64,000 nt of DNA from Cephalotus follicularis. Lineage: Eukaryota; Streptophyta; Magnoliopsida; Oxalidales; Cephalotaceae. The translations under genes were made by a program, and so were the position numbers. Below the pieces are notes generated by a model. The model saw only the letters and a program-made list of their open reading frames with translations. It had not been told where the DNA came from and made no database searches. Position 1 is the stretch's first letter; the number at the start of each line of letters is the position of its first letter. The stretch covers positions 71,199-135,198 of the forward strand of contig BDDD01002241.1 in the NCBI GenBank assembly GCA_001972305.1, given 5' to 3'. Below, in pieces: positions 26,631-39,196 of the stretch.

Positions 26631-26919
26631 GTAATAATGCTTATTGAATATAAACTAAGAGAAAACTTCTAAGGTAGTTTGGACATGTTGAACACAGACC
26701 TTTAGATGCATTAATAAGAAAATGTGATAAGTTTCAAGTAGATGTACACAAGAGGGGGAGGAGAAAACCTAAAACTACATGGGTCGAAGTAAAAAAAGAA
26801 GGATTTATTTAATAAGGAACTTATAACGAATATACTTCTAGATAGAGCACAATATAGAAAGATGATTCATGTAGCCGTTTCCAAATAACTTGGGATTATG
26901 GCATACTTGTTTTTGTTTA
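26631..26919 (+). pseudogene. 3' end of the split non-LTR retrotransposon
   Basis: Resumes the LINE reading: LREN, a degraded SLDML stretch, the glycine/arginine-rich TRGGGE segment, and LLDRAQYRKMIHVA near 26840-26875, which matches the C-terminus of this family. It ends in a GTTTTTGTTT tail typical of the element 3' end. Confidence 0.85.
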
Positions 26920-27827
26920 TTATATGTTCCATTTCCTTGATGTCCTAAGGACATGTTTGGTTATAGTTTTTTGTGTTTGTAAAAAAAATGTTCTCATAGC
27001 ATTTTTGACTAAAAAGATGTGTCATAAGTTGCTTTCAAAAACAATTTTGAAAACAAAAAATGATGTAGATGTTTGACAAAACCTTTTTTGAAAGTATTTT
27101 TCTATATCTTTTTGAGATTTAACTGTTTCTTTTGTTTAATTTTTTCTTTATTTCTCTAATAAAATTTTTAAAAAATAAAAAATGATAGTTTTCTTTTTTG
27201 GTCTAATCAAACATTAATATATCATTTTTATAACTTTCTAACTTTGATTACTCTCTAAACCATTAAGTATACACAAATGGTTATAATTTAGATTTGAAAG
27301 ATGTTAAATTTAATTTTGTATTTAATAGTGGTGATATTTGTGTCTATTTGAAATTAAAGATGGATAACGGAGATGATCTAACATGATTGATTATAAGATT
27401 ATATTTTGATAAGACAATAAAACTTAGATAGATCATGACGATGGCGGCTATCTCTAATAAGATGGTGGCATAGGTTTTACATTATTGATTGAATTGACTT
27501 ATTTTGATTCAATTAATTGGATGTTTGCACAAAACTTTTCTAACTATTTAATTTGAAAATGACAATCTAAGTTAATAGATTTATGTTTCAAATTTCTTGT
27601 TTCTTGTTGAAATTTTAACTTAATTTATGATATTTTAATGAATTTTGTAATAATGAAACTATCACAAGTTAAGAATCTCTCTATAAAAACAAACATTTAT
27701 AATTATATACTAGATATATTAAATATATTTACAAATTTTGTTTTACCCAATATGTTAATACATAAGTGTTAAGAAGTGACTATCTACATATTTTATGATT
27801 AGCATATGATACATTGTTTATAAAATA

Positions 27828-27859
<32 letters not shown>

Positions 27860-28278
27860 TATTATTATTATTATTATTGTGATGTTATTGAGAAATGAGA
27901 AGGGTATAAAAGGCTAATCACGTAACACGTTTATCATTGCCATGGATCTCTCACACAGTCAACAATACCACTAGGTTACAAAGTAATCTGTATGAAATGT
28001 AATGTTGATAAATATGGCTACATTGCTTAGTATTAATTAATTGGAATGGATGGTGAGAAACGTAAAAGTCAAAATGAAGGGGGTGTATTGAAGCCCATTA
28101 AAATTGAGCCCAGGGCCCGTCTGATGATCACCGTCATTGTCAACTGTCATTTTACAGTTCAGCTTTATTGCTATTATTATTTCTCTTTAAAAAATTCCTT
28201 GTTCTCACTACACGAGTCCACACCTTCTCCAGACTCATCCCTCTTCAGAGTCTAGATCCACAACCCCAACTCTCAGCA
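26920..28278. other. AT-rich intergenic region before the 7TM gene
   Basis: No gene recognised. The last 250 bases are the probable promoter and 5' untranslated region of the gene starting at 28279. A TAA/TTA inverted microsatellite lies at about 27835-27879. Confidence 0.6.
27835..27879. repeat. (TAA)n-(TTA)n inverted microsatellite
   Basis: About seven to eight TAA units run directly into about six to seven TTA units, forming an almost perfect hairpin arm pair with almost no loop. Confidence 0.9.
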
Positions 28279-31200
28279 ATGCCTGCATTAGGCTTAATCT
28301 CAGCTTCTAGTCTCTTCTTCAACTTTTTATTGATATGGGTTTGGTGCGTTAATGGTTCAGTTCACGAGTACAATGGGGTCAGCTTCACCAGCAAGGGAAA
28401 TGCATTTGTGGTGCATGGAGGCAGTGAAGGGTTGTACTCCTCTGTTCTTACTCAAAACGAGTCAGCTACATCTGGTGTTTCTTTTATTAAGTAACTCCCC
28501 ACTTGATTCTCTCTCAAATTTTTTTCTTTCTTCTGTTTATCGGTTTTAATGTTTGGTTGGCTTCAATTGTTAACGGATGGAGAATTTAGCTAAAAGAATT
28601 GTTGACCCGGTAGTACCCACAAACTAATAATTATGGCTAACTAACTGTACCTAATGTTTGTTCAATTGTATTTGGTGATTTTGGTGCAGATATAAAATTG
28701 TTGGAGATTTATGAGTTAAAATGAGTAGCTTAAGTAATAAATTTGAGGGTGAATGGTCCTATTTGGTGAGGTCATATTTAGTAAGGTTAATGTTTACAAA
28801 TTGTTTTAAGACACTAAGTAAATCCACACTTCCAGGGAGACGCAAATGCACAATTGCAGATACAAAATTTACAATCTATGAACATTGGTAAACTAAGATC
28901 CAAGGTGTCCTTGCTATCACATGTTATTTTATGATTCAGAAGTCAGAAGCGAAAGAATGCGCTTAATTTGTGCGCTTAATTTGTGTTTTTGCCACAGATT
29001 TGAAAGGATTAGGTTCCGGAGGCCTAAGGAGGCTGCTAAGTCCGGCTCAGGTTTTGTTCAGGCTATTGTTTTTGAAGTTGAAGATCGAGAGTCAATTGGT
29101 GGTTCTGCTTACGGGGGTCAAAGAGCTGTTTGCTGCACTTCAGATCTTGCTAAACTAGGCGTCTGTAGTCAAGGGGAGATCATTCACCGACCATCAACCA
29201 AAAATCCTGGGTGGCCCCAGGTTTTAGGTGTTTCATTCAATGGAGATGATATCACGGCAACATTGCCTCCGAAAACTATACAGATTACAGAAACTGGGAT
29301 GTATAATTTATATTTTATTCATTGTGATCCAAATCTTAAGGAGTTGGTTATAGAGGGAAAAACTATATGGAAAAATCCTATGGGGTATTTACCTGGGAGA
29401 ATGGCTCCACTTATGCAGTTCTATGGGTTCATGTCCCTTGGCTTTGTGATACTTGGAATCTTCTGGTTTTCACAATATGCAAGATTCTGGAGAGAAGTCC
29501 TTCAAATGCAAAACTGGATTACTCTAGTCATTGGATTGGGCATGTTTGAAATGGCATTTTGGTACTTTGACAATGCTGAGTTTAATGATACAGGAATTCG
29601 ACCAACTGGAATCACAATTTGGGCAGTCACCTTTGGCACTGTCAAAAGATGCATAGCTCGTCTCATCATCCTAATGGTCTCTATGGGTTATGGTGTTGTG
29701 AGGCCTACCCTAGGTGGTCTGACGTCAAAGGTGATCATGCTGGGAGGCACATTTTTGCTCGCATCTGAGGTTCTTGAAATTGTGGAGAATGTTGGTGCCA
29801 TCAATGATCTTTCAGGAAATGCAAGATTATTTTTGGTCCTCCCAGTTGCACTTTTGGATGCATTTATCATTATTTGGATATTTAAGTCTCTCTCTAAGAC
29901 CCTAAACAAACTTCAGGTATTAGTTTTTAATAGTTTTCAAAATTAAATATAATTCTTGTTTTCTTGTGTGATGAAGTAGTGGGACAGGATAGAGGCAGTG
30001 GTAATGCAGCAAAAAGCATGTTATTGATATTTATTTTGAAACATGTTATTATCTTGATATTTTATGCTAAATATGAGATTCAAGGATAGGCAATACTTTA
30101 TGAGGTATTTCTATAACTATTTTGTTCTCTACAATCATATGCTCATACTTCATGCGGTATTTCAACAACAACTTTGTTTTCTACGATGATATGCTCCGCA
30201 TCAAATGCTCTGCTCGTATAATGAATGTGACAGCTTTTGATGGAGCCTTTTATTCTAGTAGGAAATGCCGATATTCTATATAGGGGATACCTTAGGTAGG
30301 GCCAGGAATTGAACGTTTGGGACTTCCCTCACTATATGACCATATAAACTTTGGACTCCAAATGGCTATGCTACTATTATTGCCCTTTAAGAGCCACAGG
30401 GAATTTGACTCCGAATGTTAAACTACAATTGTCAACAGTAGACACAACACTGATTGTAATGTATTTTGTGACAGGCAAAAAGGATGATGGCCAAGTTGGA
30501 CATTTACAGAAAGTTTACAAATGCATTAGCAGTGACTGTTATTGTGTCTGTCGGTTGGGTCTGCTATGAGGTAAGGAAATCCATATTTGGTATCGTACTG
30601 TAGTCTATTGAACAACTACAAAAGAAGCAACAACACCACCCCTTATGCAAGTTTTTCTTTCATTTTGTCTTGATCATTAACTAGAAAGTGTTAAAATTTG
30701 TAGTTAAAAAATTGTAGTAAGAGGAAATTCTTGATATGAGCGACAATTGATTTCTCTAAATACATTTGTTGACTACATTGTTGTTCCATTGAGTTAACAT
30801 TCCAGTCTCTTGCCCGCGTGCGCGCGCACACACACACACGCTTGCATGCATGCATTATGGATATTGGAGTTATGTGAGAGCTACTCCCAAAACAAGAGTT
30901 GTGATTTATATTTTATAAAACTATTTGTTAGATTTGATCTATTAGCTATATAGATCATGCATGTTAATTTTAAGATCAAATTGACATGCATAAACTACAT
31001 AGATAGAATATCAAATCTAATGGTTAGTTTTATAGTGAAAATTCGGTTGTTTGGAGACGCTAATATTGTGTCTTCACTTGGCAAAAGACCAAAGACTGAG
31101 AACCATCAAACTTACTCCGGTCACTTCCCCCGCCGCTAAAAGTTGAGATTAATCTGCAGCCTTTCCTGAATTCAGTCCCTCTGTTACCTCATGTTCTGTT

Positions 31201-33056
31201 ATATAACATGTGTGCTAAGCCTTGCTTGAAAGGAATTTGTTGGTTCATTATGCACTTCTTTCTTTTTTCCTCATTTTTCTTCGTCTATCATATTTACCCT
31301 AATAAATATCGATACATTATGTTGATAACTACCGCTAATTTTGTTTTTTTTTTAAGTCATAGGAGCCAACAACTTCTTCACTCTTTCCTGGTTTTCTAAA
31401 ACTCTGATGGGCTCAATTTTTGTTCCATTTAGTCGATATTTGGGACCTTTGCCCCAAACAAAAAGAGGAAGAAGAAAACTGGGGTGTTATGAGTTGCTTT
31501 TGTCCTTCTGGTGTATTATCTTCACTTGATAAAGCACAAGGATGGAGAACCATCAAACATATGCTGGCCACTTCTGTTTCTTTAAGGGAGCTGAGACTAA
31601 TCTGCAGCTTTCGTGAATGCAGTCAATGCGTTACTGCACATCCCTTCTATGCAATATAATTACTATGTGGTTGCTCGAATTAAATTTATTAACTTATATC
31701 TGTTCATGCAGCTTTACTTCAAGTCAACTGATGTATACAATGAACGGTGGCAAAGTGCCTGGATTATCCCTGCATTCTGGCAAGTCTTATCTTTCTCTCT
31801 CCTCTGTGTTATATGTGTTCTATGGGCACCCTCCCAGAACTCTACAAGGTAACGCTTACTTCTCTGATTACCCAATTTCCCTTTACTTTATAAATATATT
31901 TCATTCATTCCAAAAACAACTCGCAGCCAAAGCTGCAACACAAGAAGGCAAAGGCCTTATAAAGCAAAACAACATAAGTTGCAGAGAAAGCAGCTAAAGG
32001 AAAAGGAAACTAAAAACAGCAAAAGCGACCCACAAAATAAGTTTCTAACACTGATAGAACTCTGAGAATAATAGGAGGCCTAGAGGAAACTATTAGGATG
32101 TGAACCGTTATGACAGATGAAAATGGACATTCACAGATAGCCAAATCTATAGGCCTATGTGATAGATATCATTAGACTAAAAGTCTAACAAGGCTTGAAT
32201 GGAAATGAAGAGGATGAGTTTATCATCTCCTTCTAACCATTGCTGCTCACATTTTCAATAGGTCAAGTAAAAAATCAATACTTTGTTGACCAGTTGCATG
32301 AGAAAAGTTGTCCTCTATGTTAATGTATCGTTTGTTGCATAAACTTTGCTTAGCTTATCGTAATGATATGTGAGACGTTGCTTTTGCATGGGAATTCTTT
32401 GCTAGTCAATGGTAATGCCAATATGGCGTCTCTGTTGCTAAATCTCTAGACCAAAAGTTTAATATAGCTCGAATGAAAACGAAGAGGAGGAAAATTTCCA
32501 TCTCCTTGAACAATGTGGCTGACATTCTCAATAGGTCTAGAAAGAAGTCAATACACTGTCGTTCAGTTGCATGAAAAATGTTAACCGGTAACCGAACTCT
32601 TTTCAACCATAATGCCATGTACTATGGTAATGTATCTTCGTATAATATGTGACATAATATGTGACGTATCTTTTGCATGGAAATTCTTTGCTAGATATTG
32701 GTGATGACGATATTGCATCTCTTATATGGTGTAAATCTGCTCTCTTCAAACTATATTTGGGCCTTGGCTTTGGGATGGTAATCTAGATTTAAAAGATAAC
32801 TCTCAAAATGATAGCATGCGCAGACTCTGTCTAAATTGTGTTTTCCATCCTATGCTTATGCCCTCTTTTTTCCATCGACAGGTATGCCTATTCGGAGGAT
32901 AGTAGTGAAGAATTTGACAAAGAAGATACTCTTACGCTCATAAAGCCTTCGCAAAAGGCTTTGTCAAAGGATGTTGGAAGCTCGCCAGAAGCTAAGTCAG
33001 TTGTTAGCAGCAATGGAGATTTGAGTGGTGATCTAGAAGAAGACAAGACAGAGTAG
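28279..33056 (+). CDS. Lung seven-transmembrane receptor / GOST family protein (5 exons, 512 aa)
   Basis: Member of the GOLD-domain seven-helix family (Pfam lung 7TM receptor; animal relatives TMEM87 and GPR107/108), which acts in Golgi and endomembrane trafficking. In Arabidopsis these are listed as candidate G-protein-coupled receptors. Exons: 28279-28490, 28998-29916, 30475-30570, 31712-31848, 32882-33056 (TAG); phases join, total 1,539 nt. Residues 1-26 look like a signal peptide (SSLFFNFLLIWVWCVNGS). About 27-200 form the luminal GOLD-like region with a Cys-containing AVCCTSD...GVC segment. The seven helices start near residue 205 (LMQFYGFMSLGFVILGIFW) and end with exon 4 (WQVLSFSLLCVICVLWAP). 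A soluble acidic tail follows (YAYSEDSSEEFDKED). The membrane core, including GMFEMAFWYFD and MVSMGYGVVRPTLGG, is strongly conserved in the family. The start is the first ATG before the signal peptide. Confidence 0.93.
28958..28983 (+). repeat. 13-bp tandem duplication next to a splice acceptor
   Basis: TGCGCTTAATTTG occurs twice in a row and ends 14 bases before exon 2 of the 7TM gene at 28998. It lies in the branch-point/pyrimidine-tract interval. Confidence 0.9.
31070..31645 (+). repeat. Diverged direct duplication inside intron 3 of the 7TM gene
   Basis: About 120 bases near 31070-31200 (TCTTCACTTGGCAAAAG, GAGAACCATCAAAC, ATTAATCTGCAGC) reappear with changes near 31519-31645 (TCTTCACTTGATAAAG, GAGAACCATCAAAC, ACTAATCTGCAGC). 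Confidence 0.8.
32163..32745 (+). repeat. Tandem duplication of about 290 bp in intron 4 of the 7TM gene
   Basis: Two adjacent diverged copies share, in order, AGTCTAACAAGGCT/AGTTTAATATAGCT, TCCTT near CTC, TCAATAGGTC, CAGTTGCATGA and GGGAATTCTTTGCTAG/GGAAATTCTTTGCTAG. They start near 32163 and near 32441. Confidence 0.8.
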
Positions 33057-34486
33057 GAGGTACCCACCATTTTTTAGATTTTTTGAAGGAAGCCTGACTT
33101 TGCAAAAATTATAACTTGGGACTCTTTTAAGTGGCAATTTTCCGGGCTTCTGTGTCTGTTGTGATTGTGAATGATAATGATTATATGGGATATTTATGAG
33201 AAACCAGGTGCCATAGAATTTATGGGAATATGAGAGAATGTATGATACCATTTGTTCCGTTCTTGTAATTGATTGATTGCTTCATAACATTATTTTAATG
33301 TTTTGTACCCTGACTGATAACAGGAACAGTGGAAAAAAGACTTTATGTGCTATTTATGATGTAGGGACTCATCAGTATAAAAAATAAAAATAAAAAGCTC
33401 AATAATTAATTAAGTTGGTTGAAAATTTCTCTCTTTTATATTTTAAAATCTTCAAATCGTTCTATGTGATCGATGAATTTAATCGAATCATTACTAAAAT
33501 TGGAGCAACGAATTCGAGACAAAATGATAATTTTTTATTCAATCAATCGAATAGTTAGAAGGTCGTCGTTTCACTTCAATGTCTCAATTAAGAGGTTATT
33601 TATACAAAGAAATAAAAAAAAAATATTATACATGATCAAATTTACTCATTCAAATGAAAAAAGAATTTATTTAACTTTTTCAATTGATTTTGAAGCGGAA
33701 AGAACTACATTATACTATCCCTAAAAAAAATAAAAATAAAGAGACTAACTTATTACTACAAAAGTAGATGTTAATTTTCTTCTTTTTCTTGGTCCTTTTT
33801 TTTTTTCCAGTCCTTATAGCTTTTATAGCTTTTTTATAGTGCAAGGAAATAACTTACTTGGAGGTCAAATATTTTTCTTATATTTTTCTATATGTTTTAT
33901 GTAACTATCAAGTAATTTTAAGTTTTTTGTGTCAAACCAACAAGATGGCCTTTATGAATATCTTTTCTCAACGATGTTTGAGTCAATCCACATGAAATTT
34001 TAATTAAATCTGTCAATTTAGGTTATGATAACTGAATACGATTAAAAAACGAAATAAAATTATGAAGATTGAGTTTAGATTAATTTAAGATAATGAGACA
34101 AAGTTAATGAATTTGAGTTTGAATACGATTAATAATAAATTAATTATTTTAATGTCAATTTGTTTAATTTGAAATTGAATTAAAATTAATCTGTTTATTA
34201 ATTGTGTTTTAATTTAACATAATATTTAACTAAATATGAAAATAATAAAAATATTAATTTATAATAATAATTATCTTTTTTATATATTTTTTTATATAGA
34301 TTAACCTACCAATTAAATAAATTATGTTTGTGACCCAATGCACCAATTGTGAACCATAATGATAATTAGGAAAACTGGAGCGGGGCGAAATGTGATTGTT
34401 TTGAATTTCCATTCCCTCCCGCTATCCCTCTCCTCAAAACCCGAATTATCCATCCACTGGAACAGAAGAGCAGCAGGAAAAGGCAA
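33057..34486. other. Intergenic region between the 7TM gene and the SNM1-like gene
   Basis: Very AT-rich. Holds the 3' flank of the 7TM gene and the promoter of the nuclease gene. No element termini or RNA genes seen. A short open frame at 33473-33724 has no recognisable similarity. Confidence 0.6.
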
Positions 34487-35078
34487 ATGAAAAGGCAATC
34501 AAAAGCCATAAGCTTATCAATCACACAGGTGGAGGAGGATGACGATGATTTCCAAATCCCTCTTCTCAGACAAGCCCTTCGCATCATCAACCACCCTCGT
34601 CCTTCCAAGAGACCAAACCGCTCCTCCTCCAAATCCAATTCCCCACCAGCCAAGGAGAACGTGGCCCCCACCATAGACCAATGTTACAGCTTAGACTTTA
34701 TTAAATCGAGCTTAGAATTAGATTCTAGTCTTATTACTACTACTAGTAATGCTAATGATGTGTTTCGCGTTGATGAAAACAAGGGATTATGGAAGAAGCA
34801 TGGGGGTTACTTGTGCAACTCGATAGAGTCTAGGTTGATGACAGGCGGAGCTAACTGTGGATTGGATGTTAATGCTAACATAGAGACCGGAGAAGAAGAA
34901 GAAGAAGAAGGAGAAGAAGAAAGGTGTAGAAATGATAATTTGAATTCAGTTAGTTTTAGGGAAAATAATGAAGGCGATGATTTGGTTCATTGTCCGCTTT
35001 GTGGCGTCGACATATCGGATTTGACCGAGGAATCAAGACATGTGCACACTAATCACTGTCTTGACAATGCTCAACGAG

Positions 35079-35122
<44 letters not shown>

Positions 35123-38100
35123 ATTTTTTTCCTTTCTTTACATCGCATATTATTCATATTATATGTAAATAAACTGTTTTGAGATGCTAACTGTGAGAAT
35201 TGAGATGCAGGTTGTGCTTAACAGTGGCGGCAGGGAGACACGAATGTCTCCCACCAAAGTTTTCCATGTCACTCCTGTTTGTAAGTGGCTGCGCGCTCTA
35301 GGATTAGAAAAATATGAAGAAGCTTTTGTTCGGGAAGAGATTGATTGGGACTCGCTGCAGTGGCTCACAGAAGAGGTTTGTTTCTTTGTCCAAGTGCATC
35401 ATCTTCACATTAGTTAATCATCTAAAATTATAACACATATAACTCTTGTGTTGGCCAACTGAATTGCAACCTATTATCTCTACATGATCACATAACTTTC
35501 CTACCCAGCTATGAATAACTCTGTCATTTTCTCCATTTGTTAGGAGTTCTGGTATATATAGTCTTTACTAACTCACATTTGGTCCATTTTATACACAACA
35601 GCGGTATTGTAGAGTTTCTGTCTGAAACATCTGTTGTTGTTGCTGAAATGAGTTCCATTTATAAATGCTTCTTTTCTTTTCTTTGCAGGATCTCTTCAGC
35701 ATAGGTGTTACCGCGCTTGGCCCCAGGAAAAAGATTGCGCATGCTCTTAGTGAACTTAGAAAAGGGCATACTCATTCGGTTGACACACACATGGATACAC
35801 ATGTTGGTTGTGAACTTGGATCAGGGAGCAGCCATGGAGCAGAGATACCTACTGAGGGTTCTATATCTAAAGCTGAGGGTGGTGGTAAACTAGTCGCAAA
35901 TAAGTTAATTACAGATTACTTTCCTGGTCCAGTTTCTGATAGGAAGAAAATCTGCTCCACCTCTGGAGGACAGCATATGTTGAGTAAAAATCGATCAGGC
36001 TCCGGAAAGAAACGTATCCCGGTGAAAAATTATGCCAAAAATGGTAAACTCAAAGATATTCCTTTGTGGTGTCGCATACCAGGAACACCATTTCGAGTGG
36101 TAATTGCATTTCTTCAATTACCTGTAGTTCTTCAAGCTTTTCATTTTGTTTTCAAATAAGAAATCTTCATCTTGCAACAATTTGTGGCTTCTATATCTCA
36201 TTGAAGCATTGTAGTTTATAATTAATCCATTGATGGTATTGCATAACCATTACGGAATATATAATATTATGCCACAACTTATAAAGATATGCACCTTTTC
36301 TATAAAATTCAAGGAGGAGTGGTTAGTCATATTGAGAAGAAACAGTTTCCCCTTTATTGAACCTATCTCATATTTAAACGTAACTAAACTGTGGTGTATT
36401 ACTTTTCCATGTTTTGTTCCTAAATTCATTCCAATTTACATTTGCAGGATGCTTTCAAATATCTTAGAGGAGATTGCTCCCATTGGTTTCTTACTCACTT
36501 TCATATGGATCGTAAGTTTAATTTTACATGTTCATGTTCAAGCTTCGTTTGACCTTATAATATTCAAATCGATGTAGGGGCAAGGCTAGAAAATGTTTGT
36601 TTCTTGTACAAGATTCATGCTTGGTAAAATTCGTTTACCATTCTAATGAATATGAGGATGCATTGTTGTTTCCTCTCTTCATCAATGTCTCATTTAAATT
36701 GCAGAAGTTTTTGGTACTTTTCTGTCATGGATCATTCGTTGAAAATTTAGGTCCACCTTGGTGGATGGTACATGAGTAATGCAGCTGAAAAGAAGTAACC
36801 AATAGGATGGAAATCACCAAGTATAGTGCTGATAATTACTATGTGCTTTTTTTGGGGGGTTCATTTGGCCGCACAGAATGTGAAGCTCTAGCCTACCATT
36901 TAATTCATAACTCCTGTATTTATTCATCCATATATATCCTAACCTAAGATTTTGAAGTCATATCCAAATCATGCAATTTTTATTCCATTTTTGCCTGTTT
37001 GTTGTTAGTTATCTTTTAGTTCTAAAACCAGTTACCTGCATTGAATGTGTTGCAGATTACCAAGGTCTAACGAGGTCTTTCTGTTATGGGAAGATATATT
37101 GCTCCTTAATTACAGCACGTCTTGTGAATATGAAGATTGGTATCCCATGGGACAAAATACAAGTTTTACCCATCAACCAAAAAGTTAATATTGGTGGCAT
37201 TGATGTGACATGCTTGGATGCAAACCACTGCCCAGGCTCCATAATAATATTATTCGAACCGCCCAACGGTAAGGTGTGGTCCAAATTGACTTCTTAAGAT
37301 TCTGTATCATCATCTTTTTTGTTTCCTTATGGTCATTTGTGAAATCGATCCTGACTTTGTTTTTGCATCTAGGCTGTTTTACACACTGGGGATTTTCGCT
37401 TTAGTGAGGAAATGACAAGCATGGGTGTTCTGCCAATGCGTCCTATCCATACTCTCATCCTTGATACCACCTACTGTAACCCCCAGGTAAGCCTGCATTG
37501 AATAGAGGCATCCTTTCCCATGTAAGTATGTTTAGAAACTCAGTATATGTATACAATAGAACTGCCGTGTAGTGTCATCGCGAAAATAATTTGTCATTCT
37601 AGAATTACTATATAAAATCTAAATAACATAAGATTTGTCGTGTCATCATCTCTTGCAGTATGACTTCCCAAGGCAGGAAGCTGTAATACAGTTCGTCATT
37701 GAGGCTATCCAAGCTGAAGTTTTTAACCCTAAGACTCTTTTTCTAATTGGTAGCTACACAATTGGTAAGAAAGAATCTCTTTCTTTCTCTCAGAGACACT
37801 CTGTTTCTTATGTTTTCTAGTAATAAACAGGAAAGGAAAGGCTGTTCTTAGAGGTTGCTCGTGTCCTCCGCAGAAAGGTTTATGTCAATCCAGCGAAGCT
37901 CCGCCTGTTAGAATGCTTGGGCTTATCTGAGCAAGATATGCAATGGTTTACCCTAAATGAAAGGGATAGCAACATTCATGTTGTGCCTATGTGGACACTT
38001 GCAAGCTTCAAACGACTGAAACATATATCTAATCAATATGCGGTGAGGGGCATATATAACAGTCATTATTTTTATCTTTTCTTTCTGTGGGTATAGTTTA

Positions 38101-39196
38101 TTTCAATTATTTTGACACTGGTTACATACTCTAATAATTGACATCATAAATTTATAATTGAAGAGGCAATATGGATTAGTTCTGTCTTTGTATGAATTAA
38201 TCTTCATTACTGTATGTTTGCTAGTCACATATATTATATCTTTACCTCTTCTTATGTTGCTTTGGTTGCAAGTGAACTATAATTAAATTAAATATGTGCT
38301 TAGATACTTCCATTATGTACAGTCTAACATAAGCTTGAACCAACACCTGAAGATGAGTATCGTCAGGATCTAGTTATCCTAAAATTGTGAAAAGTAGACC
38401 TCATTTTTTTTTATAAAACCTATATTCTTTTTGCTCTAAGATCTACTTATTCATTATTACCCATGTTTATGTGTCTTTTTATTGGCCAGAGCCGGTTCAG
38501 TCTTATAGTTGCTTTCTCTCCCACTGGTTGGACATTTGGTAAGGGGAAGAAAAAATCTCCGGGAAGAAGGTGGCAACAGGGTACCATTATAAGGTAATGT
38601 CTTCTCTTTTTATCCTTGTTTTGCTCATGAATAATAATTACAATCTACATTTCTACGAAGTCCTCTGCATTAGCCACATTCTATAATAGTTCTAAATTAC
38701 TCAATTTACAAAGGGACGGGTGGAGCTGCTCATGCATCTTGCAAATTGAACTGCACAGAACCTAAGAGAAGATTAGTACATGGAAACCCTTATGCTTGTG
38801 GGTCCCACTTATAACAATATTGTCGACCTATTTAGTGGTTCAATCCACTTCTGGCCTTTGGGACCATGCATCCACTTGTCTTTGTTTGAAAGTTTTGGTA
38901 ATCTTGGCAAACCTGAAATGCTTATACCTGGAGAATTAGCTGCCAAGGATCATATATGACTCTGTGCATCCACATACCCGGATAACTGTAAACTGAATTA
39001 TGATAGTTAAACATAGGACCTATTAAAGATTATGTATTCCTGTTCTTACAGGTATGAAGTGCCATATAGCGAGCATTCCAGCTTTCCAGAGCTCAGAGAG
39101 TTTGTGAAGCTTGTATCTCCTGAAAGCATTATACCAAGTGTCAATAATGATGGTCCAGATTCTGCAGATGCTATGATTTCCCTACTGTTGTCTTGA
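34487..39196 (+). CDS. SNM1/DCLRE1A-type nuclease with UBZ finger and SAM domain (10 exons, 709 aa)
   Basis: Metallo-beta-lactamase/beta-CASP 5'-exonuclease family that acts in interstrand crosslink repair (family knowledge). The added SAM domain matches the plant branch annotated as sterile-alpha-motif protein, such as Arabidopsis At2g45700, rather than the SAM-less SNM1. Exons: 34487-35077, 35211-35375, 35689-36099, 36448-36511, 37056-37273, 37373-37486, 37659-37764, 37831-38042, 38490-38593, 39052-39196 (TGA); all phases join, total 2,130 nt. UBZ4-like finger at about 165-195 (CPLCG ... HVHTNHC). SAM at about 205-275 ([32 protein letters not shown]). A PIP-box-like LITDYFPG follows. Catalytic motifs: HFHMDH (about 406-411), ANHCPGS, HTGDFRF; beta-[14 protein letters not shown] near the C-terminus. 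All metal ligands I can identify are present, so the enzyme looks intact. Exon 1 includes a Glu-rich run encoded by GAA repeats. Confidence 0.93.
35081..35119 (+). repeat. (CT)n microsatellite in intron 1 of the SNM1-like gene
   Basis: About nineteen CT units begin four bases after the exon 1 boundary, immediately next to the donor GTAATC. Confidence 0.95.

Noticed and set aside
34366..34674. Minus-strand frame over the SNM1-like first exon
   Set aside because: Shadow of the true plus-strand exon; the nuclease reading continues through ten phased exons.
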